Of a stretch of DNA of 64,000 bases, positions 22,180 to 33,699 are shown in pieces (positions within the stretch are counted from its first letter, which is position 1; each line of letters starts with the position of its first letter). The position numbers were made by a program, and so were the translations under genes. Location of the stretch: NCBI GenBank assembly GCA_015680685.1, contig MNCI01004650.1:1-64000 (forward strand), in the 5' to 3' direction. This DNA is from Gnetum montanum (lineage: Eukaryota > Streptophyta > Gnetopsida > Gnetales > Gnetaceae). The notes under the pieces are model-generated. The model was not told where the DNA came from and ran no database searches. It saw nothing but the letters and a program-made list of their open reading frames with translations.

Positions 22180-24960
22180 GGTTCCTAAGGTTCCGAAGGA
22201 CCTTCTCCCACTCTAGGCGCACGTGATTGTTAAGGCATCTATGGTTATCCTACTATAGATACCACTTTTGGTGGAGGGTGAAAGATATCCAAAAATTTCT
22301 TCATCTTCTCCTCCTTACTCTAGGGATCATTCACAGTTCACACAACATTACTAATGTGCGTTTGAATGGGGATATCCCATAGATAGGGCATTACTAGGAA
22401 CATATCCTTAACATTGATAAAATAGGTAGTGAATTGCTTACATTTGATATGAAATGCTCTGAGTGCATTTTACAACTTTTAGTAGTTTTTCATCCTCTTA
22501 GCTAGGTTCTTGGAAATTGATCTTTGATTAGGGAACTTTACCTTGAGAACCTCAGGTTCTAAATTTTTTATTGCAAGCTTCTACTTAGTGTCCTTGTAGT
22601 TCTTGAACTCTACCTCATACAACAAGTATGAGTTGGCCACTCGTTTCTCCAATTTAGACTATAGTCATCTTATAGTTAACATAGCTAGATTTTCATATTG
22701 GATATTGGCAAGCTCCATGTATCTTGTCATTTTCTCAATCTGCAACTCCTTCATGTGGATCTCCATTTTGTTATAAGCATCTATATCATTAATGATAGGT
22801 TGTCAAATCTCTCTTCCCTGCTAGAGTTGTTGAAGGGTCTCATTAAATTTTACCTTTATCAACTGGATGTGCTTTTCATTAACTTCTTTTTGTAGACTAA
22901 CCTAATTCTTGTAGTGATTTTTGACTCTCTAAAAGTTAAGAGCCTTTGATTTTTGGATGGTTACTTTGATTGTAATCTTTTGACAAAGAGCATGAACCTC
23001 CTCCATGGAGAGGTTTCTATTTTCTTCTACCAATCTTCTCAGCTCAGTGTTCACTTTGGCTAACTACTCCTTCTATGGATAGATGAAATTTGTCATTTAC
23101 TATTTTTGTGCATCAACATTTCATAGGCAATGATTCTTTGTAATCAAATGTACAATCTCCTAGCAGGTCTAATTCAAGGCCTTTTGAATTTTATGCTAAG
23201 CGACCTCTACCAAGGATCGATAGAACACCATCATCTTCATTGCACCATCAACTCCTTTAAATCTTGTGTGAAGCTATTCAAGAGCTTTATCCTTTGTCAA
23301 TGTTGGCTTGAGGAATGCAAGATTGGCAATCTAGGCCCTTAGTTCGACAAGCTTTGCAACCAAGCATTCATTTAGCTCTTTGGTTGTTTTGAGTTGCCCC
23401 TCCAAAATGATGTTCTTGCCCCTTGCTTCTAGTAGCTCCGATTGAGTTGTAGTTATGTTGTTTGGAAGGTTGAAGTCATCCACAATCACTTACTTGGATC
23501 CCACTAGTTAATCCAGCAACTGTTCATGCTATTCTATGCTCAACTTGCCACTTACTGTCCCTGTGGATGTCTACACATCTTTAAGTGTAGAGATGTTTGG
23601 TACATATATTGTAGGTGTGTTTAGAGTTTTGGGAATTCTATCAACAACCACCTTTACTACTATCTCTTATACCTAGTGCTAAATCACCAAAACTATTGCC
23701 CCCTCACCCTTCTCCAAGTACATTAAAAAAGTAGCTACATTTCTAGAGACTTCTAGAAATTGTTGCTATTGTGAGAGGGATACTATTACCTCTCAGGTGC
23801 TAGGATTTGATCTTTTAGGCAACTAAATTCTTTGGGCTAAAAATATTGATCTACCTTCCTCCATTTGGCTAAAAATTTGAACCACTTCATTATGGTGACT
23901 CATCATCAACGAATACATAGATGGATCACCACCACTATTCCTACTTGTCTCTCTTGCTCACTATAGAGTCATTCTCAGAATTCATGTAATTATTTAGAAG
24001 TTGTAGGAATATTCGAAACTATTTTCCTAGTGCGTGGTGAGGGTGTTCGTTACTACTCTTCTTCTTGAATGACTTTTGTAGGGACCTTATCCTTCATCAT
24101 CTCCATCCAGTTAGCAGATGGAGCACATCAAGTATCATTATTTGCATAGTGGGTTATCCCTCCCCTTTGACATAGTTTTCTGATGAGGCATGGAAAGGGG
24201 AGTGGATTCCTTTCACATTTGTTCTTCTTAAAATGCTTTTCTATCTCAAGATATATTAGCTATGGAAGGTTGATAGGGAATCTACTGCTTAAAGTGGCAC
24301 ACACACTAACGAAGAAGGTAATGATCTTACTTGGCCTCACCATTGGGTTGAGGTGAAAGGTTGCAATCTTGTAGTAGATTCTCTTTGTCAATGTGATCAC
24401 ACCATACTCCTTATAGTCAATACCATAATGCTATTGCAACCATTATTTTTGATTCTAGGATCTGCCTATATTGCAATCTTAGTGAGATTTGCTCCAATAT
24501 TTGGCAATCCAAGTGCCGTTGAAATGGCCTACACTGAGTAGGACACAAAAATTTCCTTGATCTTGACCATTGAATTAGCCTACTTATTATTTTAGAATAA
24601 GAACATCTCTTCCATGTACCACTCCCTACTAGAAGTGATGATGGGCCACATGGGAGAGGTCTTTAATTGATCTTGTACTTCTTGAGGTGCTTACTCCAAG
24701 AAAGAGCCAAAATTCAACTCTTGGAGCACTATTTTTTGAACCTCCTTTGATTTGATTTGCTTAAGATAGGCTTCTATCAATGTCACCTCAAGGTTTGCTT
24801 ATGGGGCTAGTGCCTCATCTTGGTGGCATTGCTTTGTCACTACTGGTTATTCTTGAATTTGATAGATAGATTTCACTTTCGACTCCTCCCTAAGATCTCC
24901 CGTAGCATGGGTTGTTGCTTATTCATCTTGGGCCTATTCTTGGCCCCTTCCCATTCATGG
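22180..24960 (-). pseudogene. Third ORF of the Athila-like element: plant-transposon-type domain plus coiled coil
   Basis: Lies after integrase, where Athila elements carry an env-like ORF. The N-terminal part (about 24.95-24.1 kb) includes GVITLTKRIYYKIATFHLNP and later KHF.KNKCERNPLPFPCLI, resembling the 'putative plant transposon protein' domain as I remember it. The C-terminal part (about 23.4-22.4 kb) is a long charged heptad region, for example IHMKELQIEKMTRYMELANI. No signal peptide or transmembrane segment is evident, so an envelope role is not supported by the sequence. Stops and frameshifts are frequent. A relative lies at 63130-64000. Confidence 0.6.
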
Positions 24961-25699
24961 TTGTTTGTCATGTGGTTGTGATGGTCCTCCTTGTGTGTGC
25001 TTTCCCTTTGGTGCCATATGTGGTCACAACACATCCAAGGATTAGTATATATAATGTTTAACTTACAATGTTTTGACATCTCATCACATTAGTTACTTAT
25101 ACTTAGGCTAAGGTTGGACCACGGTAGATTGGTTGTTTTATTATTATTTTATTAAATTTTAAATTCAAAGCTTTACTAGAGCTAGTTGGAAGAGTCTAAC
25201 TTTTGTAATTTGATGCTTTCATTTTGGTTTCTTTGTTAAAACTTTATGGGAGTTAGAAACATTAAGAAAAATTTTCTATCAAAAACTTTAGATTTTGGTC
25301 CCCATGACTAAGAGCTTACCTCTAGCAGCTATCTGTTCAAAGAACGGAGTGATTTGAGTAAGTGGGTAGGAAGATATGGCTTTTGGAAGGTTTTGGGCTT
25401 TGAAAACTATAAAAATTCCTTTGGCATTTGAAATGAAATGTGAAAAATTCAAAGTGTGGATGTGTATATATAAACTATTTTTATGCTTCATTGATGATGT
25501 CTTATATATAGGGTTTTGCATATGTAGGAGGGCCATCAATAGGTACCCGTTTAGGAAGGTTGTAAACAAAATTCTTCAACTTGAATTTCTCAAAAAATAC
25601 AAAGTGTAGAACAAAAATGTATAAAAAAATAGACAAAACTAAGGAGTCATGTAAATGATTAGCACATATGGCCATCTTCCCCATGACTGAGTTTGAAGG
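24961..25699. other. Spacer between third ORF and integrase
   Basis: No domain recognised. Two opposing open frames (25288-25569 minus, 25376-25609 plus) overlap each other and look like chance. Confidence 0.4.
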
Positions 25700-27030
25700 A
25701 GGAGATCCAAAAGATTAAGCGAGGTTGTTCATTTGTTGAGGTGTTGCTTCCATTGGCTTGCTTGGACTCATGGAAAGGTTTTATTTATTGAATGTTGACC
25801 AATTATTTTTTGTTTGGGCTCTGAGGTTTGTAAATTAACATGGCCTTAGAAGGAAGAGTTTCGTGAATAATATAAGGCCCCTTCCACAATGTTTGAAATT
25901 TTGTTGATTTTGGAACATGTGTGGGATTCTAGTAGAGGACCTTATCTCTAGGTTAAAATTTGACTTTAATTATTCTTAGGTCATGTCATTGCTTATTAAA
26001 TGCCTCATGTACTTCATTCAAGGATAGGGCCACTAATCAATTTCAATCTAGCACATTAACGTTGATCAATCATTATTTTTGTGCTAGAGTCACATCAAGA
26101 TCTAGGTCCCAAGTTGTTGAAAGTGTATGGAGCTTGGATTGAATAGGAAGTGTTATTAGCTTCCTATACACTAGCTCATAGGGAGAGTAGCCTATAGGAA
26201 GTTTCCATGTTAAGTAGTAGGCCTAGAGGGCATCGTTGAGTTTTGTGCTCTAGTCTAATAGTTCTTGTTAAGATCTCTGTAATCTCTTTGTTAGTAACCT
26301 CTACTTAACCATTAGCTTGGGGGTGGTAGGGTGTTGTTAATTTATGTTCAACCCCCAAGCATTGTATAAGCTTACAAAAAGTGATGCCTATGAAATGGGC
26401 TCCCTTGTTAGAAATTAGTGCATGTGGCATCCCAAACTTGTTTATAATGTGTTGTTGAAAAAACCAAGTAGTAGTTGATGATGTATAGTACATGATGGCT
26501 ACTGCTCCTACCCATTTAGTGCAATAGTCAATAGTGAAAATAATGTATGTGTTTCCGTTGGACATGGGTGTGATGGAACCCATAAATTTTATGATTCGTA
26601 TGTCAAAGGGCTTTAGTGGTTGGATCGACTATTGAGGTTCCTCCATTTGCATTGTCATCCCACCATCTCATTAACAATGTTCACACGATCAGATAAATTA
26701 GTGGACATCCTTGAAGATTGTTGACCAATAGTACTCTACCATCAGAATTTTAATGGCCATGTATCTCCTTACATAGTGGCCTTCATAAGAGCCCTCATGA
26801 GCATCTTGGAGAATGCATAGTTGATTAGTATGAAGGACACACCAATGAACTAGGTCATCATTGCACACCTTGTAAAGGTTTTTTTTTGATTTCCATGAAG
26901 CGCTTGGCTTGATGAAGAAACTATTTTTTCTTCCTGTGATCTAGATCTTATGGCATCTCTTGAGTAAGAAGATAACTGAGCATGCCATCATACCATTTTG
27001 GTTCTACAGTCACTTCATCATTAATTATTC
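25700..27030 (-). pseudogene. Integrase of the Athila-like element
   Basis: Ty3/gypsy integrase in order on the minus strand: N-terminal zinc region with HEGSYEGHYVRRYMA and CEHC (about 26.8-26.66 kb), the catalytic rve core (open frame 26583-26305) with FTIDYCTKWVGAVA (first Asp) and LISNKGAHF where the second catalytic Asp of the usual SD.G.hF is changed to Asn, then TPYHPQANG. C-terminal KFQTLWKGPYIIHETLP (about 25.9-25.84 kb) is the GPY/F-like module. It would insert the cDNA into the host chromosome. Stops and the D-to-N change make it inactive. Confidence 0.88.
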
Positions 27031-29154
27031 CACATTAGCTTTGCTCTAGAAATTCATAGTAGATGTTGTGAAATTTTAGTACCCAAACCACCTATAGCTT
27101 TCATGCTATGATTTCTACTATAGGGGGGATAAAGGCAACATTGAATTCCTTAGGAGTTTTGGATTTAAAAACCTAGAAAATGACTTTAAACTTGCAATAA
27201 AAGTAGATCTGGTCATTAAATTGTTCTCAAGCAACACCAATGCTAGCCTCCCAACTACTTCTATGTTGGGTTTGGCAAANCTACCAATTTTCTTGGCTTC
27301 AAAAAATGAGGGAAAGGCAACTTACAGAAGAGTTGAACCACCCATTCAGAAACTAGAGAATAAAGTTTTGATAATAAGGAAAAAATAGGGGAGGTAGAAA
27401 TATCAATGCTAGATTTGGGTTGTAAAGTTTATAGTAAGTGTTGTGAAAAGCCAAAACCCAACCACCTGCAACTTTCATAGTACAATTTTAGCCACAAGGG
27501 GGATAGATTAGCATTGATTCTTCAAAGGTTTTGGTTATAAAAAATAATAAAAAGCTTGCAAATGGCAACAAAAATAACAAATCTAGTCACAAAATTTAGG
27601 CAAATGTCCTACTTCTAGCCCCAAGAAAAACTACTACAACTGAAAACCTTGATCACTAGAAAAAAATAAGGATCCTTGGTGTAGCAATTTTCCAACCCTA
27701 AATCCTCAAGGCCTTCATAAGAAAAATGGGATTCAAGATGACTTGGCTGGTTTTGTAGATCAACTAGGGACTTATGAAATGTAAAATGTGGGAATACAAA
27801 CAAATCTTAATAATGCATAGGAAATAAATTTATTTTGAACACAAAACTCAAAACTCAAAACTTTATTAAGAAAGAATAAAGCATAAGATAGAGAAATGTG
27901 TCCAAATGATTCTTGGATAACGATAAAGGGGGCTCACTTATCCAAGAGTTCAAAGCTTGTTGAAGTCAATGTGATCTGCTCAATGATCCAAGTGCTAAGA
28001 TACTTCTAATGGTAACGAACCTTCCTTTACTACTACAACCTCAGATTTGTAAGTTGGGTCACTACTGGGGAGTAATAAAAGTGGAAAATTTGAATGCTAG
28101 ATTGCTTCAAGCTAAGGTTTGGGAATCCTAGAAGTGTAGTTTTAACATCCAAAATCCATAAATCTCAAGGCTACAATGCTTCCACATTGAGGTTCAAGAG
28201 AATGCAAGTATGGGAACTTGCAAGATCTATTGAGTACATAAGAATGCCTCAACTGTGTGGAAAAATGGCTGAAATTTTGCTGAGAATTTGTTTAATAGTG
28301 TAAAGTGTTGAATCTTGTCAAAAAATTTGAACCTTAATAAAAATTGCTGGAATCTGTAAATGATGTCTAAGGTTGGTTTTATAGGTTCTTTTGGGCCATG
28401 AATGAGGTTACAAAATGCTACAAAAATGACTAAAAAATGGCCACTAAGCTACTACAAATTAGCTGCCAAATTTAGGTGTGATGGATGCCCAAATTTGGGG
28501 GTTACTATACATAGTAAGTGCTTCCACCTATGGTCATTTTGTTTACTATAAATAGTAACTAGGGCACACCTTCCATGATGGAGATGAATCTTCTACACTG
28601 AGCTTTCCACCATACTTTTTGAAGTGGCTAGTCAATGTTGAAGTACATGAAGTGATGAATTTTGGCTTTTGTGGCTTCCATGCTAGGGGATTGAATTTTG
28701 AATGCTAAGGATGAAGAATCCACACTAGGAAAACCTTCAACTCTAAGGGGGAAAATTTTCCAAGCAATGCATGTGGTATCCACATTGGGGGATGGGAAAG
28801 TTTCAAAAATCCTCACCCTTCCATGTTGGGGGTAGGTGAGCTCTACCTCCCTTGCATGTGTTTCCAACGTAGAAAAATGTATACCCCCCATAAAACCCAT
28901 TAAATTACCTTTTTTGGCATTTAAAAAGGCATTTTTAACCCTCCCAAGCCCAAATATAGACACTAGGTGACGTTTTTCACTTGGGGAATGAGGCTTTTAC
29001 CAATTGTGAAGCATTTTAAGCTCCAAAAGTATGAGAAATTTCCCACTGTGGGTTACAATTTTCAAATTTTCAATGAAGTTTTACCTTGAGTTTCATGGGG
29101 TGAAAGCTACATGATGAAGATTCACAATAATATGAAAATTTTTGTGGTTTTTGA
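27031..29154 (-). repeat. 3' LTR of the Tat-like element
   Basis: Matches 46.5-48.7 kb block for block (for example CAACTACTTCTATGTTGGG; the frame FPHFTFHKSLVDL at 27.8 and 47.4 kb; and the end AATTTTTGTGG). The inner end at 29154 touches a polypurine tract. The outer end near 27031 is placed where the integrase of the host element stops. 27.06-27.24 partly repeats 27.43-27.60, an internal duplication. One N at 27280. Confidence 0.8.
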
Positions 29155-29170
29155 ATGGCCCCTCTTTGTT
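29155..29170 (-). other. Polypurine tract of the Tat-like element
   Basis: Minus strand CAACAAAGAGGGGCCAT immediately before the 3' LTR. Confidence 0.75.
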
Positions 29171-29289
29171 GGTGCCTAGAGGATTAACTTGAGAGGAACC
29201 AACAAAGAATACAAAACACCACTGCATATTATAATGTTACAATGCATATAGGTCACATGAGAATCAGGTTATCCAAGAAACTAAGGTTG

Positions 29290-29390
29290 CAAGTCTAAGG
29301 CTATGGTGGGCCATGGTATGAATTTAAGGCCCTAGTAGGTTGTGTTGCCAATTTAAGGTTGTAGCAGGCCATTGAAAGTAGGCTCACTTA
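29290..29390. repeat. 29-bp palindromic minisatellite, copy 2
   Basis: Two to three units between the integrase end and the polypurine tract, of the form TGCCAATTTAAGGTTGTAGC with a complementary GGCC half. Confidence 0.7.
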
Positions 29391-29399
29391 TTGATGATC

Positions 29400-30400
29400 A
29401 TTGGCTATATGTAGTATGGCTTTGGATAGGAATGATTGACTAGATTGGCCAACTAATTTTCATCCATGTTAGCTATTCTAAATGCTCCATTCCTATATGA
29501 TCTAGTAACAAGGAAGTGTCCATCCTAGTTAGTTGAGAATTTTTCTACATGCTCATAAATGCCCTTGAGGACTAGGTCCCCCTCCTTGATCTTATGCATG
29601 GTCAAGTCATGGTGACGTTGTCACTTCTACCTATTTTGATAGTACTTGATATGAGTAAGTGCTTGCATACATCTCTCCTCCACCGAATCCAAGGCTACTA
29701 TCTGTAACTCCTTATTTTGCTTTTTGTTGATGAAGTTGATCAAGGCTACTTAGAGCAATGACCCCTATAATTCAAGAGGTAAAAAAGCTTCCAAATCATA
29801 AACAAGGCCATAAGGGATCATGCCAATTTCCATGTGATACATTGTTCTATATTCCCATAGTGCATGGAAAAGTTGCTCTTGCCACTTCCATTTGCTATTG
29901 TTGAGCATCTTTTTGAGCAAGTTGATGATGACCTTGTTGCTTGCTTCGGCTTGTCCAATGACTTGAGGATAGTAAGGTGGCAAGAAAGAATGCTTAATGC
30001 CTAGGTTGTGATAGAAATCCTTGGTTTCTTAGCTACTAAATTAAGGTTCATTATCCATAACTATGGTCATGGGTATGCCAAAACAAGCTACAATGTTATC
30101 TAGGATAAATTTGCAAACTTGTTCACATGTGGTCTTCCTTGGGGAAATAGCCTCAACCAACTTGGTAAAGTATTTGGTTGTGGTGATGATGAAGTTATGT
30201 TCTAAGAAATACTTAGGTGTTATAGGTCCAATTATATCAAACCCCCATCATTAAAATGACAATGTTATCTAGGCTGTATGTAACTCAGTTGGTGATACAT
30301 GTATCAAGTTGCTATATTGTTGGCATGTGTTACATCGCTTAACCATTTTCAAGTAATCATTTTCCATAAGATATCAAGAGTAGCCTAACCATATAATCTT
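29400..30400 (-). pseudogene. Integrase of the Tat-like element
   Basis: Minus-strand order: VKRCNTCQQ (zinc-finger end, about 30345), WGFDIIGPITP (core start), FTKLVEAISPRKTT, FGIPMTIVMDNEP (second catalytic Asp kept), then FLPPYYPQVIGQAEASNK, HALWEYRT and FLPLEL (open frame 29983-29765), and a C-terminal KIKEGDLVLKGI with DGHFLVTRSY (about 29590-29500) as the GPY/F-like region. Some stops, including one after NEP. Confidence 0.88.
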
Positions 30401-30689
30401 AGTAGCCATGGCTCTAGGTCCTATATGTCCTCCACAAACATCATCATGAACCTCCTATAGGACTATTTTAACTTTGTTTTACTTAAGCAGTTTAGGAGTA
30501 TGCCATCATGGGATCATCGACATAATGTGTTATTACATACAATGACATACTACTTCAATTACTTGCATATGGCATCCTTTTGAGTAGTAGTCAAGTCTTG
30601 AGAGGACTCACCATGCATAATGTAAAATTTGGTATCATCATACCACTCCTTGGAAGGAGAATTATGGACAATGGCGACAAAGGTATCAT

Positions 30690-31170
30690 TAGTGTTCTAT
30701 GTGATAGAAGTAGTGCAAACTACAATTAGGGTGGGAAACTTTCTAAACACATCTGGTGTCACACTAAGGGCTAATTTTGCAATTACATCAACTATGTCAT
30801 TTTCATCTTGAGGTATGTAATGGATATCAACATCTATGAATTGTTGCTTCCTTAGACCACAGTAAGATTATAAGTGCTTAGCTTTGCATGCATATACTTT
30901 TGTTACTTCGTTAACCATGAGTTGTGAATCACATTTGATGACTAGGCATCTAATTCCAAGATCATAAGCTACCATCATCTCTTTGATCAAATCCTCATAT
31001 TCTACTATGTTGTTGGTACATGGGAACCCAAAATGATAAGCAAGGGATCAAATTTCACTAGATGGAAATGTTACAATGGTAGCAGCACTATCCCCATGGA
31101 TGGTTGAAGCTTCATCAAAGTTCATGACAACATAACCCTTGGGCACTTAGCTAACTATGTTAATGTGTTC
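30690..31170 (-). pseudogene. Second (archaeal-like, RVT_3 type) RNase H
   Basis: Minus strand: NFDEASTIHGDSAAT, then TNNIVEYEDLIKEMMVAYDLG, CLVIKCDSQLMVNEV and IPQDENDIVDVIAKLA. These are the conserved blocks of the RNase HI-like domain (D..., NN.aEYeALi.GL, DS.L, P...N..AD.LA.LA). Tat/Ogre-lineage elements carry this extra domain after the ordinary RNase H. Two stops seen. Confidence 0.85.
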
Positions 31171-31229
31171 ATTAGGAAACTCAGGATCTATGGCTACTTG
31201 ATCATCAATACGTAAAACTATCAGTTGTA

Positions 31230-31510
31230 TGACTATGGCTTGATCCTTTTGTTAAGGATTCAAAGATGTAATGAAGGTTGAACTCCATGGTTATGGCTTT
31301 CCATTAGGCTATATGGCTACTTTCATAGATATTGGTCATTATGGCTCTAAGTATGTTGTCCTTGCAAATTACATTAACTTGACTTCTAAAGAGGTAGTGT
31401 CTCCATTTCTTTAAAGAGAAGACTAGTGCTAGATAATACTTCTCCACTTTAGTGTATCGGGTCTTGTGGGTAACTAATGCATGGCTAAGGTAGTATATGG
31501 ACATTTCTAC
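31230..31510 (-). pseudogene. RNase H (RT-linked) of the Tat-like element
   Basis: Open frame 31504-31304 reads IYYLSHALVTHKTRYTKVEK, YYLALVFSLKKWRHYLFRSQ and a following NVICKDNILRAIM, the typical end of the gypsy RNase H_like domain (YY.S..L...E..Y...Ek..LALv.a..k.RhYL). Degrades the RNA template during reverse transcription. Confidence 0.85.
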
Positions 31511-31639
31511 TCCATCATCATGTTTCTAATAGAGTAGAGAGGAAATGGTTGTATTAGATATGGTGAGATAAATATAAACAAATTTACCCTCTTATGGAGG
31601 ATAGACTGTTAGTAGATGGGTCAACTCTTGCTTAAGGCT

Positions 31640-32890
31640 ATCAAAGGCCTCTTAGCATTGAGCTATCCACTCATAGTGAACTCCTTTCTTAAGCAAGTGT
31701 TGCAAGGGTTATAACTTATCCATAAGCCTAGTGATAAACCTATAAATAAATTGTAATCTACCATGTAATCCTTGAAGTTCTTTAAGGTTTTTAGGTGCTA
31801 CTAATTTGGATATGGCCTTAACCTTATCAGGATCTATGCATATCCCTGCTTCAGAGACTACAAAGCCAAGCATCTTACTAGTCTTAACACCAAAGACATA
31901 CTTCTTAGGATTTAGCCTAAGCTCATATTTGAGGCATCATTTAAGCACAAGATCTAGGTCATTAGCATGGTCATTGGATATCCTAGGCTTCATAGCTATG
32001 TCATCTACATAATCATTAAGAAAACCTAACATGTAATCATTGAAGATATAGGTCATGGCTCTTTTGTATGTCACTATGATGCTCTTAAGTCCAAAGGGCA
32101 TCATGGTATAATAAAAATTACCCCATGGGATCATAAAGATTGTGCTAAGTTGGTGCTTTGGGTTGATCCTAATTTGGTTATATCTTGAGAATCCATCCAT
32201 AAAGGACAATAAGGCATGTCTAACTATAGTATTAATAAGTTGATCAATACTAGGCAAAAGGAACTCATCCTTGATAGTTTCTTTATTTAGGTCTTGAAAA
32301 TCAATGAAAATATGGATACTCCTATTTTTCGTAGGGACTAACACTATGTTGGATACCCATTTTGTGTAATCAATAGCCCTAATGAAACCTAATTTGTAAA
32401 GCTTTGAGATTTCATCATGAACTACCAAGGCCAAATAATCTCTAATCTTGTACAATTTTTACTTGACTGGTCTAATGTTAGGATCTAGTATGATGTTGTG
32501 TTGGACTAGACATGGATCTAGGCCTAACATATCTTCATATGATCAAGAAAATGCCTTAATGTTTTTTTGTAAGACTTTGATGATATCTTGGGCACATTGA
32601 GGCTCTAGTGAGGAACTTAGTTTTCTCGTCACCATTGTGTGTTGTGATAGGAATCTCAACTAGAGAGTGCTTAGTTATGTCTCTTGTTTCTAAGTTAAGG
32701 GTTTTGACTAGGCTTTTCTGCCATTTTAGAGGTTTCTCTATTCAGGCTATGTGGTCTACAAGATTTTTAGGCTCAAGATCTAGGCAAGTAGGGTTAATAC
32801 ACCATTTAATATCACCATGAGGTCCATGTAAATACAAAGGCAAATTGATTTTCTTCCAAGTACTCATACTTTGATCTTGCATGTCAACCA
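31640..32890 (-). pseudogene. Reverse transcriptase of the Tat-like element
   Basis: The open frame 32455-31937 (172 codons) holds the classical gypsy RT series: LYKLGFIRAIDYTKWVSNIV, FIDFQDLNKET (RDLN block), SFMDGFSRYNQI, TIFMIPWGNFYYTMMPFGLK and the catalytic box LNDYVDDI. 32890-32460 is the protease-RT linker, still readable as protein with a few stops. Copying enzyme of the element. The YVDD box is intact although the element is dead overall. Confidence 0.93.
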
Positions 32891-33124
32891 AAAGCATATT
32901 AAGTTGCACTTGGATAAAAGTGAATAAATAATGTTAAAATGCTATAAAACACATGCAAATTTAATGCAATTAAGGACATCCAAGATCATTAGTGAGATAA
33001 GGTCAATTCAGAACAGTGCAATAGAGGTGAACAAAGATCACATAAAGGTCAAAAAAGGGGGAATATGAGGCTAAAAATGGTCAATAAAGGCAACCATTTT
33101 TCCACTTTTAGGCTTGAGCTATCC

Positions 33125-33195
33125 ATGATGCCAATTTATAGTCTTGGTGGACTATGATGCCAATTTCAGGCCTTAGCAAACCATGATCATAGGGT
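33125..33195. repeat. 29-bp palindromic minisatellite, copy 3
   Basis: Two full units beginning TGCCAATTT (33138 and 33167), with cores AGTCTTGGTGGACT and GGCCTTAGC. A lone related core GGCCTTAGTGGGCC lies near 33466. Confidence 0.75.
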
Positions 33196-33699
33196 GTCAA
33201 AGGATGGTCAAGGAAGGTCAAATACCACTATTTGATACCATTTAAAGGACAAAAAAAGGTAAATTGAGCTGTAATAAGATAAAAAATGAACATATAAGGC
33301 TTTATAAAGACCATAGAAGGTTAACCAAATCATCAAGGCAACATAAGTTTAAAAACAAGCTAAAGCATTATGTAACAAGGCAAACATCAAGAAAAGTATG
33401 CTATATATGATAAATGTTGGCTAATATAGGTAAATAATGGTTAGGTTTTGCTAGTTTTAGGCCTTAGTGGGCCATGTTTTGTGGCTATAGAGCTATTATT
33501 TAAGTTCAGACATTAATCAAGGCTATTTTCTAGGCTATTTGGACCCAAAAATCAAGTGTTTTGAGGCTTCTATGCTAGGCTCAATGTAGAAATAGGGATC
33601 CTTAACATGGAAACCAAGGAAAATAGGCTTTGGGATGCTCAAAGGTCCAAAATTTAGGTTCCAAGACCTTCCTAAGGTAGTGTAGGGTTAAATCCATCA

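Noticed and set aside
29765-29983. Two integrases (25.7-27.0 and 29.4-30.4 kb) as a duplication inside one element
   Set aside because: They differ in lineage-typical sequence and are separated by a complete LTR with its own polypurine tract, so they belong to two nested elements.
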